A stretch of 64,000 bases of DNA from Vanrija pseudolonga (GCF_020906515.1 NC_085849.1:4216001-4280000); one strand, 5' to 3'; numbered from the stretch's first letter, positions 21,901-36,000 are shown. Notes: generated by a model from the sequence alone, not told the origin. Program-made: numbers and translations.

Positions 21901-24900
21901 ATCCGTCGGCGAGTCGTCCAAGCCGCCGGCTCACCCAGATCGACACTCCACGCAGCTGTATCGCCATGCCGAGCTTCTCTACGCCCCTTCGCAGGACGAC
22001 AACTGGCCAACGGTGCTGGGAAGGGCCTGCCAATACCAGAACAGCACGGAGGAGAGCATCTGATGCCAGACCAGCCGGGAGGTCGGCGCCGCTGGCTGCA
22101 GTCTGACTGCTGTCGCTTGGTCGGTCGTCGTGGAAAATCTTCTGGTCGTCCCCATCTTCTCTGAGCCACGCCGCTCAACAAAGAGCAGGCCACCCCGACA
22201 ATGTGATGTGGATGGCGAAACAGTGAGAGTGACCACAAGGTCGAGGAATGCGTGTAGCGATCGCCAGAGCAAGCTGACACGCATCAGACGACGCCCGTGT
22301 CAACGGGGGAATGTCACGCTACCGCGCCAACGGGGGACAGCATACCATCCCCTCAGCGCACCCCGCATGCCACCCAAGCCCTCGGACGAGCCGTGAGTGT
22401 CCTGTTCTCGAAGATTGGCTCCATTCGAGCGCCGCAACCCAGTAGTAGCACGTCGGGTCGGAGGGCGTTGGTACGCGCAGAGCATCGCCCGGTGGGCAGT
22501 GGGCTCGCAGCGTGGGCGTTTTCTCAGGTCCCCCCATCTTCGTGCTCCGCCGTTCGGCTCAGCCAACGACGCCGAGCACGCCGCCGCCATCACTCTACCT
22601 CGACGCTCGCCACCGCTGGCGGCCATACCTGCCCTACCGGTGCTCGGTGGCCTCGCTGGCGCTGGGGTGGCGTCCTGTCTGCCCCCAGCCAGCGGCCTGC
22701 GTCGCGCGAGTCCGGCGGGTCAGCTCGATCGGCCGTCCAAGCTCGGTCAGCTTCCGGGGGCGCTCATCGTGCCCGCTCCGGCTGGCCACCAAGCCTGTGC
22801 GCCAGAAAACTCGGGTGCCTTCATCCTCAGACGTCGCGAGCCGCACCCTCAACCCTGTGGGAAGCACAAGCCACCTTGCTCGAAGGGGGCGAGAACCTTG
22901 CTCGATCGACGGCGTCGACAGCCAGCAAGTCCCTGCGTTGACGATTGCCCTCCAGATCGCCAGGGCACCTAGGGGATCTTCATTCACCGCCCCCAGCCGT
23001 GCGTGTCGACCTGGGAACGGAGAGTACGCTTAACCCGCCTGAGGCGCTGAGTGTTCGCCTCCACGTGTAGGAAACAAAGCGCCCATGTCAGCCGGAGCTG
23101 AGGGTGTCGAGGTCCGCGGAGTCCGGGTGGGCGGTGATTTTGCCGCTCCGCAGACCCTCGGAGGCTGCAGTGTGGCACTGGGACGAAGTGGCTGCTGTGT
23201 TGCATTCGCGAAGAGGTCGAGAGCTTTCGAGGGTGGACCGACCAACTTTTGGTGGAGTGGGTCGGTCTGGTTGTTGTGGACTCGGGTGTTTGGCGCAACG
23301 TCATCGTCACCCCAGCACGATACCAACAAGTTGGCCAGTCGACCACAACCTCCATGAACTCTGAGGATGCCATCAAGTGTAGGAGCATGCTCAGAGATCG
23401 ATCTTGGAGTTGAACGTGCAAGGGGACGCGTGGTTGACATGCTGGCGGAAGATCGGGGTTGTCGGCGGAGTCCGGGTCCCCGGACCGATATCTGCAAGAA
23501 GTTGAGTTACGATGGCCACTATGCAGGCCTGCATGGTCACGATGAGTGCGTGGTAAGTTGATCATCTTCATACGTCTTGCTGAATGCACAGCAAACGACA
23601 AGGAGAGGAGGTGGATGGGTTGTTGGGTGGCGCCGATCGGGCTCGAAGACGGTTTGGCCCCTGAAATCGCCGCTGAAGACAGCAGCTGAGCCTTGCAGCT
23701 TGGTCAAGGCGTAAAATTCGGTCCCAGATGGGTTGTTCGTCGAGGAAATCACTCGCAGTGGTCGAAGTGCGCCGAAGGCGGCAGGACGACCGTAGCCGAC
23801 ACATGTTGGCTGGGATGGGTCCGCTCGACAGATGCCGAGACCTCTCCGAGGAGCGGGTCTGCGGAATGCTGAGGATGCTACACTGCTGGGCACTTGGCCA
23901 CTCTGCAAATTGGGTGCAGACGGCTCAAGGACGCTAGATTCGACGTAGCGAGTCGAGGAGATCGTGCTGGGTGCTAGACGAGCTTGAACCCCCATCAGAA
24001 GCTGCATTTGGCCGCTCGAGTGTCGTCAAGACGACTTCGCGTGCGGTGATCACGCCGAGGGGTACCACTCGCGTGCAGCACAGACCCAGACTCCAGAGAA
24101 TTAGGGGTGCGGTGGTGAACGCGGTCTCGAGGAAGCCTCATCGGTAGAAATGGTGCAGGCCAAGAGTTCGAAACAGTTGGCGGCAGTGCGACCCATGGTC
24201 TCGCCGTTCGCTGGGTTGGGGCCACGAGCCCTCCATAGCTGACGAGCTCGCCCTCCTCCCAAGCACATAGAATGCGAGGTAAATCGTGGGGAGGACGGGA
24301 CGGCCAACACAAAGCCCACGAACACGACATGATGTGCCTGCAAGGGATTGAGAAGCGAGTTGGCGCACTCCAATGCCGACGGCACTGTGCCCGGTAGCTT
24401 CGGGCATTCCGACACCTCGCATACCTCCCATTGCTCGCCATTCCCAGCTTCATCCACGATGTCAATCATGAAGAAGGGTGCTGGAGGACCGAGTGGCTGT
24501 TCGATGGTGGTTTGGGGCCCCCGAAACAGCTTGGGCGTAAGCTTACTCGGGTAACTAGCTCCAGTGGAGCGTACACCGCAAGGTCTATTGCCGACGAGCG
24601 CTCTCACGCTTGTCTGCAGAATCTTGACCAGCTAGGAATCATTGTCTTCACGAGGGATTGGCTGTGTGAGGCCGTTCTGATGAAGATTTGCCCTATGAGC
24701 TGCGCTCTTTGCTGGTTGTTGGTGGGTGTCTGGGCTCGTTGGTGTCACCAGCTGTCGGCCCTTCCTCCGCATGAGCCGAGAGGTGAGGACGAGCGTATGC
24801 AAGGCATATGACGAGTAGTAGTGGTGACAGGGCACCGATGAGGTTCGGCGGAGCTCAAGAAGAAGGTCCTGCCTCCGGTTTATGGCCGAGCCTGAAGCCC

Positions 24901-27900
24901 GAAGGCGCGGTGGAGGAGACGGCGTGGGGGGCAACGCCGAGCACCGCACCGAGCTCGGACACGGAGCTCAACTGCCCCAGGTATAATGTCGGAGCACCAC
25001 AAGAAGACTGTGGAGCTTCTATACTTGGATGGGGGTGGATTCTTAACCGGTGTGCCAGGAATGGTCGGAGAAGCCCGTGTGTCCTGGGGAGCGGAGCAGG
25101 TCTCGGACCTTGCATCTCGCCTGCCCGGCGCTCGGCGGACCGAGACAGCTCCGGCACACTGCACAATGCAAGCACGATCACACACCTCGGCATATACCGA
25201 CTTGAATGTTTGATCCATAGTCGCGCGAGGGAGTAGTCGACGCGCCAACGCGACAAGCGGTGCGAGGTATGCCGCGTCGATCGGTCCCGCCGGCTAGCCG
25301 CGGCGTATAGTCCGCCTTAACGCCGCAGCACCAACCGCTGCATGGAAGCGGCTGTGGCGGACTTGTGCAGGCTACCAGCGACGGGCGCCGACGCCGGCCG
25401 AAGTCTTGTGCTCCGAGATGTCTTGCAGACTCCGATGGAACATGGTATGCACGGCGGGGCGGGGTTGGGGACTCGGTAGCGGCACCTCGAGCCGTGAGGC
25501 GACTGCGCAATGGTTTCACCGGAGTACCGTACTGTCTCGCGATGAAGAAGAGACAGCGATGTGCTCCTTCAATAGCCGAGTTGTCTGTTGGGGGTCAGTA
25601 AGGGACAAAGCGATGACTGGGGGGCTTCGGCCCCCCCTCTGCCGCTGTGCTCACCTTGGACCTATCTCGGTGGCGTCAGGCTAGGCCCAGGCTCGGCGAC
25701 CAAGCGGTCACGAAAGCACATCACAACGATGTGGATGCTTATCAGGTGGGCAGTGGTGGGATGCCCCTCGGTGGCGCTTATCGCAAGTGTGGTGGGCTAG
25801 GCTAGGTGGGCGAGGTGTTTCACCTATCGTGTGGCTGAGACCTGATCGTACGCAGTCACCGGTGGGGATCTGCGTGGATCTAGTGATGACCTCGGTAGGA
25901 TTCTAGAATAGAGCGGGAAGGACGCGGTTGGATGGCATCGGCGTTGCAAGTGTTGAAACCAAACGAAGGAGTGTTTGGGGGACGTTGCCCTGGGGCTGGG
26001 TGCCATCCACCTGACCGGGGGAGGCCACAGCCCTACACGAGGTGACCGCGCAGTGACCTGGTGACAATCATGGCCTATGCTCTAGATTGAAACCGATGAG
26101 ATGCAGGAGGTCATCGATGTGCCCTCGTTGGCTGGTGGCAAGGCATAATGAAGGGCCGAGGAGAGGCAGGGATCGAAACGCCTCGTAGCGCCATTCACGC
26201 CACCGACGCCAGCCGTTGGGAGGCGTCTTGAGGCAGTGTTGGGGGCCGTATGACTGACTCTGAAGCATGAATGAGCCCCAGTGGGAGATGGGTGATGACC
26301 GTCGAAGGCTTGGACAAGTGTCAAGTGTCAAGTGTCAAGTGACAAGAGAGCCAATGTTCAACGTGGCCACGAGGTGTCATGAGGGGTCACTGGCGCAAGC
26401 GCAAAGATGCCCAGTAGGGCTCTGAGGTCAAGCACTGCAACAGGCCGCGCAAGCAGCAGAGGGGTTCCGCCCATGTTCTGCCCCATGCTAGAAGATATAC
26501 CAGACGATTTTGGCATTGTGGATGGAGATGCCTAGGTGGCTCGGAGGGTGTGGTCGCGGAGGTGACGGCCTCGGAGAGGGGAGGGGGGGCGTGCTCTCGG
26601 CGTCAATGTCCCCAACAGCCCGGACCAAGGCTTTAGGCAGTCAGTAGAGAGTCAGATGGTTGCTGCCAAGCAATCCAATTTTTCCACGTCCGCAGAATGA
26701 AGGCGCTCGCTATTGATGTTGGAGAGCACGTCGTAGCATGTGGTGGATGGATGTGGTGCGTTGGTGTGTTCCATCTGGGCCAAGCGGGGCCGACGTGCCG
26801 GCGGAGGGCGGACAGAGCGGGTCGCGGAGCAGCGCGGAGACGCAGGATTGGGGACGGCCGCGGACACGGGAGCAGATTGGGTGGTGTTGTGAGTGGTTGG
26901 AATGGCTTTCGGTAGGTGGGCAAGGGGATGGGTAGGGCCGGGTAAGGGTCAGGAGGGGATGCCTCGAGGCAGGAGACCCAAGGCTGGAAGGGGGATGTCA
27001 GCCAGGGTCATGTAACTGGATGGGTGTCACCTGGCCCCCGGCCTCCTCCAGGCAGCAGCCCACACTGCACGGAGCACACGGGTCCCAGAGCCAGGCCATT
27101 CTCGCCCATTCCACCTAGCACCACCACCATTACATACAAGCCAGCCCGCGAGCCCATACAATACAAACCCACCAGGCACGGGCATATCTCCCTCACGCAC
27201 GTAACCCTCCATCCATGCCGACCATTTGCCGCGTGAGCCGGTGCACCGCGGAGCTTGACGCGTGAAACGCGGCGCGCGAAGCAAAGTCGCTCGCCGCCCA
27301 GCGTGCAACCAAACACATCCAGCACGGAATTCATTGTTCCAAGGGACACACGATGCATGTCTCACCGGGATTGAGGATTGTGGGAGTCGGGCGGCACATC
27401 CCCGCAGCTGCGGCCCGAGACTTGGACCCAGATCCAGCGTTGCGATCGAGAAACATGCGGCCGTGGCCAACGCGGAGACGTCTTGGCTCACCCGACCACC
27501 ACACACCACCACCACACCATCAGGTACTATCGCTTGGCGTCGACAACACGCCAACGTGTCCCCAGCAGGCATGTGCTTCCACGATGCCGAGGCCCGGCAC
27601 GCTATACCAACGCGCAAGCATGCACCTCCCCGCACCAAGTGTGTCCCAAGACTCTGGAGGGTTCGATTGCATGGCGGCGGGGCAGGCTTGACCACAGTAC
27701 TGGAAACCGATGATGACGTCTTGCGGCGTTGGTGGCGTTCATTTACTGCGGCGTTCGGTGTTTGTTGCCGAAATCGACAAGATACAACGCGCTGTTTTTC
27801 AATGGAACCGTGTCCCATCGACCGAGATTAATTCACTTTGTCGATGCATTGCCGAACATGCATACTACATGGCTTCGCAGGCCAAGACCATGCGCGTGAA

Positions 27901-28607
27901 AGCATGCGGCAGAGTGCGGCGCAAGTGCGGCACACGGCCGCGTGTGGGCGCGTGGTTTGCCGCATGATGCCGGATCACCGACAGTGGCCGAGCCTACTAG
28001 CCGTCCGTGCAGAGCCCAGACAACAACCCATATTGTTCTCGATGGCAACGGAATTCTTGAGTTCGCCAAGTCTTAACATTGCTCCATGCGTTAGAAGCGC
28101 GCACGTTGCCCCCCTCTCTTCCATTGAGGAATGTGAGCTTGCTCACAAGACCACAATGGGGTGCGGAAAGCCGGACCCAAGACGGAGCCACGACAACCGA
28201 CCCCTCGCGGCCCCTCCCGGCGTCGCATACTTAGACCCGCCGTCGCCGCACATGCTTCAACCGCTCAGACAAAAAAATGCCAACCTGCTCACTGTCGCCG
28301 ACGGAGGTGGATGCACGAGTCAGCGGGGCGGATTGTTGGCAGCGCCCGTAAACGACGTTGGAGACGAGGTGGGCAATCAAACGAAGTGGGCAAGGGACCC
28401 AACCCCAGGTTACTGTGCTGATGTCATTGTCCCGCACACAGACCGCACCCCTCTTCATCCCCCCAACTATGGTGTAACCCACAACATCCATATGTAGTCT
28501 ACAACAGGGCTCGTTATCCTACTTGCCAACGGTTGCCCGTCTACTCCGCCGGCAGAGGCTGGTTAAAGACGACGTGACGGTACTCTACTGCCGCCGCCGC
28601 CCCGCGG
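15959..28607. other. Long gene-poor region (about 12.6 kb)
   Basis: No gene with a recognisable family was found. Open frames up to about 230 codons occur on both strands but overlap each other and lack motifs, as expected in GC-rich DNA. The more protein-like stretches are 16464-16916 (minus), 17561-18151 (plus, overlapped by equally protein-like minus frames), 21415-21606 and 21979-22284 (minus), 24101-24607 (minus) and 24986-25213 (plus, 75 aa). None joins into a gene with clear splice sites. I saw no terminal repeats or transposase/polymerase motifs. Confidence 0.5.
26314..26346. repeat. Short 7-nt minisatellite
   Basis: About four and a half copies of a GTGTCAA unit (AAGTGTCAAGTGTCAAGTG...). 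It lies outside any gene. Confidence 0.8.
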
Positions 28608-29834
28608 TTACTTTAACTCCGCTGCTGCTGCTGCTGCTGCCGCCGCCGCCTTCGGCCTCAGGTCTGTCACCTCGAACGCCCTGGACTCATCGTCTTTGAT
28701 ATACTCGCCAAGAGTCACAAAGTCTACCCTTCCCTCTGGCCCGTGGGTCTCGTTAAAGTCGTGGAGGATTTGTCGTCGGAGCAGCGCGGCTTCGCGGGCC
28801 ATTTCTTCTTCCAGTCGTCTTCCGGCGGGGCGAGAGGCGAACGCCCCGGGTTCGTAAAAGTAAAAGCCGTCAGAGGGGACGTTGTACCGGATCGACTCGA
28901 GCCCTACGATGGTCACGCGGCTGGTGACCCCGATGACCTCCTTGACCGTCTCCATCAACCAGTACACGGGAAAGCCGTTCTGTCGTGTGGGCCGCTTCTT
29001 CTTTCGTGGTGGTTTCAGTTCGTCGTTGTCGTATGGGAACGCGTCCGTGTCCGTCTCGTCGTTGTCTGACCAGATGCCGAAATGAGCCGGCGGATGGCGA
29101 CAGCTGTACCCACAGGCTCGCCCTTCGTACTCGTCAGGGTAGAAGACAATCTTGACGTGGCTCGCACTGTCAAAGTCGCGATGGCCGGCGTAGACAGGAT
29201 CGATGTGCCAAGGAAAGTGAGTCCCCGAGCTGTTTGGCACTAGGTAGACGACTTCTCCTCGGTGGTGGTCCCAGCCCGACTCGTCCTTTGTGATCGCCAT
29301 GTCGACGAGGTTACGGAAGACGACCTTGCTACATTCGAGCTGGCGAAATTGACACTTCTCACATCGGTCACGCAGCTTGGTCCGCTCGTTGACGCTATTG
29401 TAGCCGACGCGCAAGGTGTTGAGGTTGGGGAAGAGGCTGGATATGTCGGGCAGGCCAGTGCATTGGTGCTGATGAACCGACAGAACGCGAGTATAGGCCA
29501 ACAGTAAGACCTTGAAATTACTCATCCGAAGCACTGATGTGCGGGGATCGTCACGGGGTGATACGTAACCGTACGCAATGTCTGCCCCTGCGAGTACGCC
29601 GCCAAACTCGTGGCTAACCCTGAGAGTGTGGTACAGCCTCTTCCCGACAGCTCCAAAGAAGACCCAGCCTGAACGAAGCAGGGTCAACTGTGTAGAAGGG
29701 TCGCACAGCTCGACGACCATATCGACCAGGTGAAGACATTGGAGGAAAGTGTGAGAGGCGGGTGGGTGCGTCCGTGCGTCCTGTTGGGTCGAATGAGTAT
29801 GGTCGGGCTGTGGGGGAGGCAATGAACCCACCAT
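28608..29834 (-). CDS. F-box-like family protein, member 2 (unknown function)
   Basis: The frame is open from 30023; I prefer the ATG at 29834 (MVGSLPPPQPDHTHSTQQ), giving 408 aa, because homology begins only after it. Blocks in order: TFLQCLHLVDMVVELCDP and LLRSGWVFFGAVGKRLYHTL (F-box-like); CEKCQFRQLECSKVVFRNLV (Cys motif and signature); GEVVYLVPNSSG; HVKIVFYPDEYEG; VTIVGLESIRYN; tail FVTLGEYIKDDESRAFEVTD. A Lys/Arg cluster (PPRKKKRP) in the middle could be a nuclear localisation signal. The extreme C-terminus is ten alanines encoded by a GCN trinucleotide run. It belongs with the copies at 37.7, 39.0 and 42.1 kb, which share the VGLE(T/S)I block. Flanked by several kb without genes on both sides. 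Confidence 0.72.
   Translation of the reverse strand: MVGSLPPPQPDHTHSTQQDARTHPPASHTFLQCLHLVDMVVELCDPSTQLTLLRSGWVFFGAVGKRLYHTLRVSHEFGGVLAGADIAYGYVSPRDDPRTSVLRMSNFKVLLLAYTRVLSVHQHQCTGLPDISSLFPNLNTLRVGYNSVNERTKLRDRCEKCQFRQLECSKVVFRNLVDMAITKDESGWDHHRGEVVYLVPNSSGTHFPWHIDPVYAGHRDFDSASHVKIVFYPDEYEGRACGYSCRHPPAHFGIWSDNDETDTDAFPYDNDELKPPRKKKRPTRQNGFPVYWLMETVKEVIGVTSRVTIVGLESIRYNVPSDGFYFYEPGAFASRPAGRRLEEEMAREAALLRRQILHDFNETHGPEGRVDFVTLGEYIKDDESRAFEVTDLRPKAAAAAAAAAAELK
28621..28650. repeat. Trinucleotide repeat (GCN)10 in the 3' end of F-box-like member 2
   Basis: Six GCT then GCC units on the plus strand encode ten alanines near the stop. Such tracts change length easily, so the tail length probably differs between strains. 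Confidence 0.85.
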
Positions 29835-30023
29835 GGCGGCTCGAGCGGGGTGCTCCTTCACGTCCTGTTGCGACGGGGTAGGATGCAAAAACCCCATGCA
29901 GAGTGTGAAGATGCAAGATTGTTGACAGGATGCTGACAAAGATTGTAGATTATGATCCTCGTGTTCACACGATGCATGCGAGCTGGACATTATGACTGAT
30001 TGAGGTCCCAAGGGTGGGACCAC

Positions 30024-33000
30024 ACTTCCCGTTCATTCGGGCCGTGGTCGGTCGTCGAGTCGGGGGGAGGGAGATTGAGGGGTGTCGACGCTCATCCTCC
30101 AACCCAGCAAGGTCCAAGCCTCCTCTCCGCCCTCGCCTCCACCTTGCCTCGCCTTGCCCAACAGTGGGCAAGCGAACCGGAAGACCCGCCGGTCCGGTTT
30201 CCAGGGTCTTGACAACTGCGTTTGCCGTTGTTGACGGCACTTCGCCCATGCACTGTACCTTTGCGGCCTCGCCAACTGTCCTGCATCGTGTTTCTGTCCA
30301 AGTGCGAACATCCAAAACGTGTAGGACAAGCCCATCACTGGGTCGTATTGCATCATCGTGGCTGGTCTGGACTTTTTTGGTTTCGTTTTCACTTCCGGCC
30401 CTTCTGCCGTCTTCTGGGAGCCTTCAGGACAGCCATTAGCCCCGGGCGGGTCTCGTAACCCTATCATTTGTGCCTCAGCAGCCGACCTCCGCCACAGCAC
30501 GCAGACTGTGCGCACAGATCTAATGCGTTGCCGGAGGCCATCCAAGAAAGTGCAAGCGTATGTACATCCAGACTCTGGGACGCATGCTCGACCAAGTCCT
30601 CCCCCTCGATTCTGAGACACTTGCGTACGCGGATAGGATCGACAATCGACATCCTGAAATTCTTGCTTTCGGGTACCGAAGTGGTCGTCAGGTCACAAAC
30701 ACAACCACCCCCGTCCGCTTTGGTCAGGTCCGAAGTCTGAAAAATGAACTGGCACTGGCACTGACCGAGCTCTGTCGCCGGCACGCGGCAGTTCACCAGC
30801 AGCCGCAGCCGCAGCGCCAACCATGCGATCCCCCCTCAACCATGTCCCCTAGAGTTTGGGTTGCAGCCACACGCTACAATGTTGCATGAGCACGTCTTGG
30901 CCCTGCATGAGGCACTCCCAGTCAGGTTGCCCTAGGCCCGTCGACAGTTAGAAAATCTCCGCCAAAGTCATGGGTTCAACGCACCAACGCGCAGGCGACT
31001 TCCCATTGGGCGTTGGGGCACGGGGGTGAGTTGGCACCCGTAAACCAATGCCCCAAAGCGAATGTGCCAACCCGGCTCTTCTTAGCCGCCACTTGGGAGA
31101 GAGCCGCAAGCACATCCCGCAGGATGGTCTCCGGCATGGCTACACGTTGCCAATGCGCGGAACATGTGCGACTCGCATGCTACCACTTGGCACGGGTCCT
31201 TTCAAGTCGGCCTTGTTCGGGAGTTGGGTGGCTGCCGGGTTAGGCGAGAGGATTTGGTCGCGAGGCTAGCCACATGACTGCATGTCTCAAGAGCTACGGA
31301 GGCTTGGCGAGAATACAACGAGAGCTGCCACAATGCAAAGAGAGTGGTGGATGGCGCGTCACGCAGCATGTTCCAGATGGTTCGTAGTGGAGCTTGCATT
31401 GTTGACGCTGGCGCAAGCGGTCGTAATAGCGTCGACCCTGTGGTGCAGGTGAGGAGCGCAGCTGTGCAATAGATCTGTGCCACGCCGTTAGCCTTGTTCG
31501 ACCATTAACCGCATTGATAATGGTCGCGTCACTCGCAGATCGTGCTAGATACCTCCCTCAATCCGAGGCGTTCGTGGGTCGTGTGGACAACCTCACTTCG
31601 GGCCCCGAAGCAGCCACATCCACCCTCAATCTTCCCGTCGCAAGTCTGTACTCCCTCGCCGCCACGGAAATGGCGCACGGCTATGTCTCACCTGGCAGGG
31701 CGCGATGGGCCCGGACTGAATGGGGCTGTCTCCGTGGCACCGGCGAGAAAACGGACCATGACCTGGACGCCTCCTGGAGCACGGTAACCGATTCACTGCG
31801 ATGCGACCTCGTCAGTCGCGTCCGAAGGAATTCACGGCGCCGCGCACGCGCTCCTAATCTTAAAACACGTACGCCGGCGTCCTGAGATATACGGCTGTCG
31901 CCTGTGCGTACGTGGCGGGTGGCGCCAAGTGTCCGATTGATACCCAACTCACTCTCCGTAGCCTGCCGATGGCCAGCCACTAAATCCACTACGGCGCTTA
32001 GCCGTCCACGGAGAGATCTGAGCCGCTAGACCTAAAGCTCCTAGTAATTCTCGTCAACCGATAACCCGAGACATCGGGGTCGGTGGCCGAGTCGGAGTAC
32101 GCATCCGCGGCCGAATGGCGGCTCCCTCGGCGCCAACACTCCGAAGATCAACAGAAGCGGCGATCGATAGATGGATCGTCGGATTACAACGTCTTATCCG
32201 TGCACGATGATGGATTGACGGTCATGAATGTCGGGGTGAGAAGGTCTCTAAGGAGCTCGAAGACGCCTTCGTAAGGCCCAGGAATCCCTACCGAGGGCCT
32301 CGAACGCCCAAGTGGCATGGGAGTGTGCAGGTGGCGGATGCATTCGATCCCAAAGGGGCTGCAATCGACTTGAACGACCTGCTCGTTGACTCACAATACA
32401 GCGGCTCGGGGATTATCGACGCCATTCCCGGCTGAGCCTCCCATCGGAGTCGTCGAGGCTGAGTTAGCGGTCGGCAGTTGGGACTGGCGGGCTTTCGTCA
32501 CGATGGCGTGTGTGTTCCAGCACAAGGTGACAGCCGCCCACCTGCCACGTCAGACACACACGCTATCGAACAACCGGACTGTGAAAGTTTTCACCATCAG
32601 AGAGTTTCCGGAGGAAGGGCGGAAAAAAGGACTTGCTACGGTTCTTTGACCGGCAGAACGGTGGCCGTCGATGTGGCGAAGGGCGTCTTGGTCGCCTCGG
32701 CAGCAAGGGATTCTGCAATCCCAAACCGGGATCGTCAGCAATGTAAGCAGTCTGAATTGTCACGTCTGCTCACCAATGGAGTGAGCTTGGGCGCCTTCGA
32801 AAGAGCCGCGACTCGAGCTTGCGAGGTAAATCTCCATTCATTTCCTGCCTCGATTCGGGGCCTGAGTTTTGCTGCAGCAGAACGAACTGTTTTCCGTTCA
32901 TGGCAGTATAATTCGAATGCTGGTGGTAGTTTTCGCCTAAGAGATGTGAAGATGATCGAACTATCGAAGGCGCAAGGACGTCGATCAGTAGGGCGCATCA

Positions 33001-36000
33001 CTGTCCCTTCTTTGTTTGTGGTCGCGAGCATCCGGGGGCAGAGGATCGCCTGATGTTCTGTCAGTAACCGTCTCCGTGACAATATAAGCTCCTGCTTCTC
33101 ACCGAAGAATGAGTTAGAGCTCAAGTGTGGTGGGTAGTGTTACCGCCGTCGCCACAGTCGCTGTCGTTGGAGGGAGGTGCGAGGGAGTTGATGGGCAACG
33201 ATTACCCCGTCCACTTCTGGGTTTCTGACAACTGACAGTAGTCTCGCCAGATGACAAGGAGCACAATAAGGATGGGTGTTGAGGCCAAAGGCAGCGACTA
33301 ATGAGGACTGTTGGAGGGATCCAAGCTGAAGGGGAGCCCTCAACCCAGATTGAGCTACAGTCCCGCTCGGTGAGGAATGCAGCTTGCACCATCCTTCACT
33401 TATCTCGGCACACATGTTCTAGCCTTGACAAAGACTATTTTGTGAGGCCAAGACCAAGTGAACGGTGGTGGGTCGTTGGCGATGAAAGCTGATGATGGCC
33501 ACCTTGGGAACCATGGAGCAGGGGTTGTTGCCCCGCCCGGCGTTTGGCCATCCAGTCCTGGGGGGAGTGGGTTCCTACACGTCGCCTTGGGCATGTCTCC
33601 CTCCTCGATATCTATCCACATGTCTTTGCCTAGCATGTAGACGTCGTTTCAGCCTTGACAGTTGGTTTTCCCTGTGTTGGCAGTGTGGCCGCAGCTCAAA
33701 ACGGCGTAGTCGTCACCATGCGGGTCAATTCGGGCGTGCGTGATAGTGCCAGCGTGTCGGTGTCCTCGGGCACATCCGTGCATTACGTTCTTGCGTCGTG
33801 CATGTGTGCTCTTCTTCGTATCCATGCATGTCCTCTCAGACGTTGTTCAACTGTGCCAAGAGGCAGAAGAAGTTTTGTGGCTGAAGGACGTGACTTGGAT
33901 GGGCGCCGCACCACGCGGGGTCTCACCGGCCGAGACCGTCGAGTGAGGGAGTGCGCCGTGCGTCCGCAGCTTGGCAACTGGTTCATCATGCGAGTCTTCT
34001 TCGCCGATGCACACTGGAACTGTCAGTGCATAAACCTTCGTCGCCCCCATTCGCCATCCCGCCGTCAAGGTGTGTGCTCTGATGGACGAACCCAAGCGGC
34101 CGGCATGGGTCGAGACCGCGTTGCGCCGCCGGACGCGGGTCCACGGCTCGGCGTCTTGGTCCGCCGCCTTGCTCCATCGTACCACGGACCTCGGCCACAC
34201 CCACCTCCGTAGTCAGACACTCTGCCGAGGACAGCAGTGCGGTGATTTCGTACAGTGGAAGAGATGTATGTCGTCGTCGACGGAGCGGTGGTGGAGCACG
34301 GCCGAGCTTGGAGAAGCGAGGCACTTTCTCAAGCGGGCGCATCGTTTCTGACCAAGCCGTCCGAGAACTAACTTATGCAAGGCTGGAGCGATCATGATCA
34401 CAATGGAGGGCCTTCGTCGCGTAGATTGTGCACAACGCACCGACATATACCGCGAAGACCGAGACATTCCTCGAGGTGACCGTGGTTCGGAGTGCTGGGG
34501 GGGACGAAAGAACGCCGTCCAACTCAACACCGATTCTCTCTCCGCTTAACATGCCGAGCGCGCAGCACATCCCGCTAGATGATCACCTGGGCCGAGTAGG
34601 GGGGAGGACTTCCGAAGTGAGAGTGGCATGAGACCCAGGCCAACTGTCGGAGATGGCGCTCGGTCAACGACCGAGCCGCCCCGACGGCGCCCTCAACACA
34701 ACGGCCGACTGTGAACGGCGTCCCGGCACGTAGCGGTACTCGTACATCCATTATTCAGATGCAGCGTGCGAGATGAGTGATTATTTTCTTCGTTGTCGAC
34801 ACCCGCAACCGCTGGGACGGCCGTCGGTGGTACTCCAAATGAACACCACCGATGCTCACGCACACACCGCACGCTAGTGGAGTCGTAAGAACAAATCACC
34901 GGGGCTCATTGCGGCCGTTAGGTCATCGGGAAGCCCATTCTCGTCAAGTCGTTTGTCCGCAAATGCATAGAGAATCCATGTCCGTCCATACCATCGAGCA
35001 TGTCCTGCGCGCCACGTCGAGCGACGTGCCCGACTGACTGCTTGGCCCACGGCCGACATTGAACGGCGCCGGCGGCTGCGGTACGGGACGTGTAGTCGGA
35101 TCTCGATCGGCTAGGCTGAGTGGTGGCTAGGGTGGGTTGGTTGGTGGCCTGTTGCACTGCCAGCGTCGTACCCCGCGGACGGTCGTCACCGTAGCGCACC
35201 ATACCGGCTAATAGCCGTGTTGCACCGTGGCCACAACCGGTCCAAAACCTCCGTTCTGCAAGTCACCTGGCCACCTCTGCCAGATACATGCACGCCATAC
35301 TCGCATCGATGCATTGATGCACAGTGCAACCAACACGGCCGGTAGCGAGCACTAGCGAGGCGCATGGCCTTGCACAACACTGCCACGTCACATTGTCGCC
35401 ACTGTGTCGAGCAGGCACGATGCATGAGCAAACCTAGACCCTGTGGTTTGCCCGCGGCCCATTGAACGCGCGCAGTATGGGAAGAGAGATCACCCCTTGC
35501 AGGTACGGTAGGTGTCCTGAGCTTCCCTGTGGCAGCTTTGCGGCGAATTCTTTCGATTGTGGGCAGTGCTGTTGGGTGGCATCGATGAGACTGCCTCATG
35601 GCCCTGCCTTGAGCGCATGGCGGAGAAGCCTGGCCACCTTTGGTGGATGGCCACAGTTGTCGAAGTGTGCATTCTTGGCTCAAGTGGTCGAGGGATCGAC
35701 GTCTCGTTGTCGTCGTCTCCCTGGATGTGGAGTCGTCGGATGACGAGAACCCGGCACGACTGACCCTGCAACTGCCGATTTCCTGCCGCCCGCTCGTGGC
35801 CATCTGCAGCAGCCCGCCGAAGCTGCCGATGGCGCTCGCAAGGAGGAGATGTAGTAGACTTCTGCCGCCCCGGTTCACCAGCCCCGTTGGATCTGGCGTC
35901 ACTAGGCCGCCGTCGCCAAGGGCCACGAGCTGTGACTCGGACCTGCCGTACATACGTACATGTACTTGGCTCAACGGCGGGCGCTCGAGCCAGGGGTACA

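Noticed and set aside
27027-27818. 263-codon minus-strand frame
   Set aside because: Overlapped by equally long plus-strand frames, no motif, composition of random GC-rich translation.
30966-30985. tRNA B-box-like GGTTCAACGC
   Set aside because: No matching A box, acceptor stem or cloverleaf around it.
34702-35070. Similar 20-mers (ACGGCCGAC..TGAACGGCG) about 350 bp apart
   Set aside because: Similarity does not extend further and a match of this length is expected by chance in 64 kb of GC-rich DNA.
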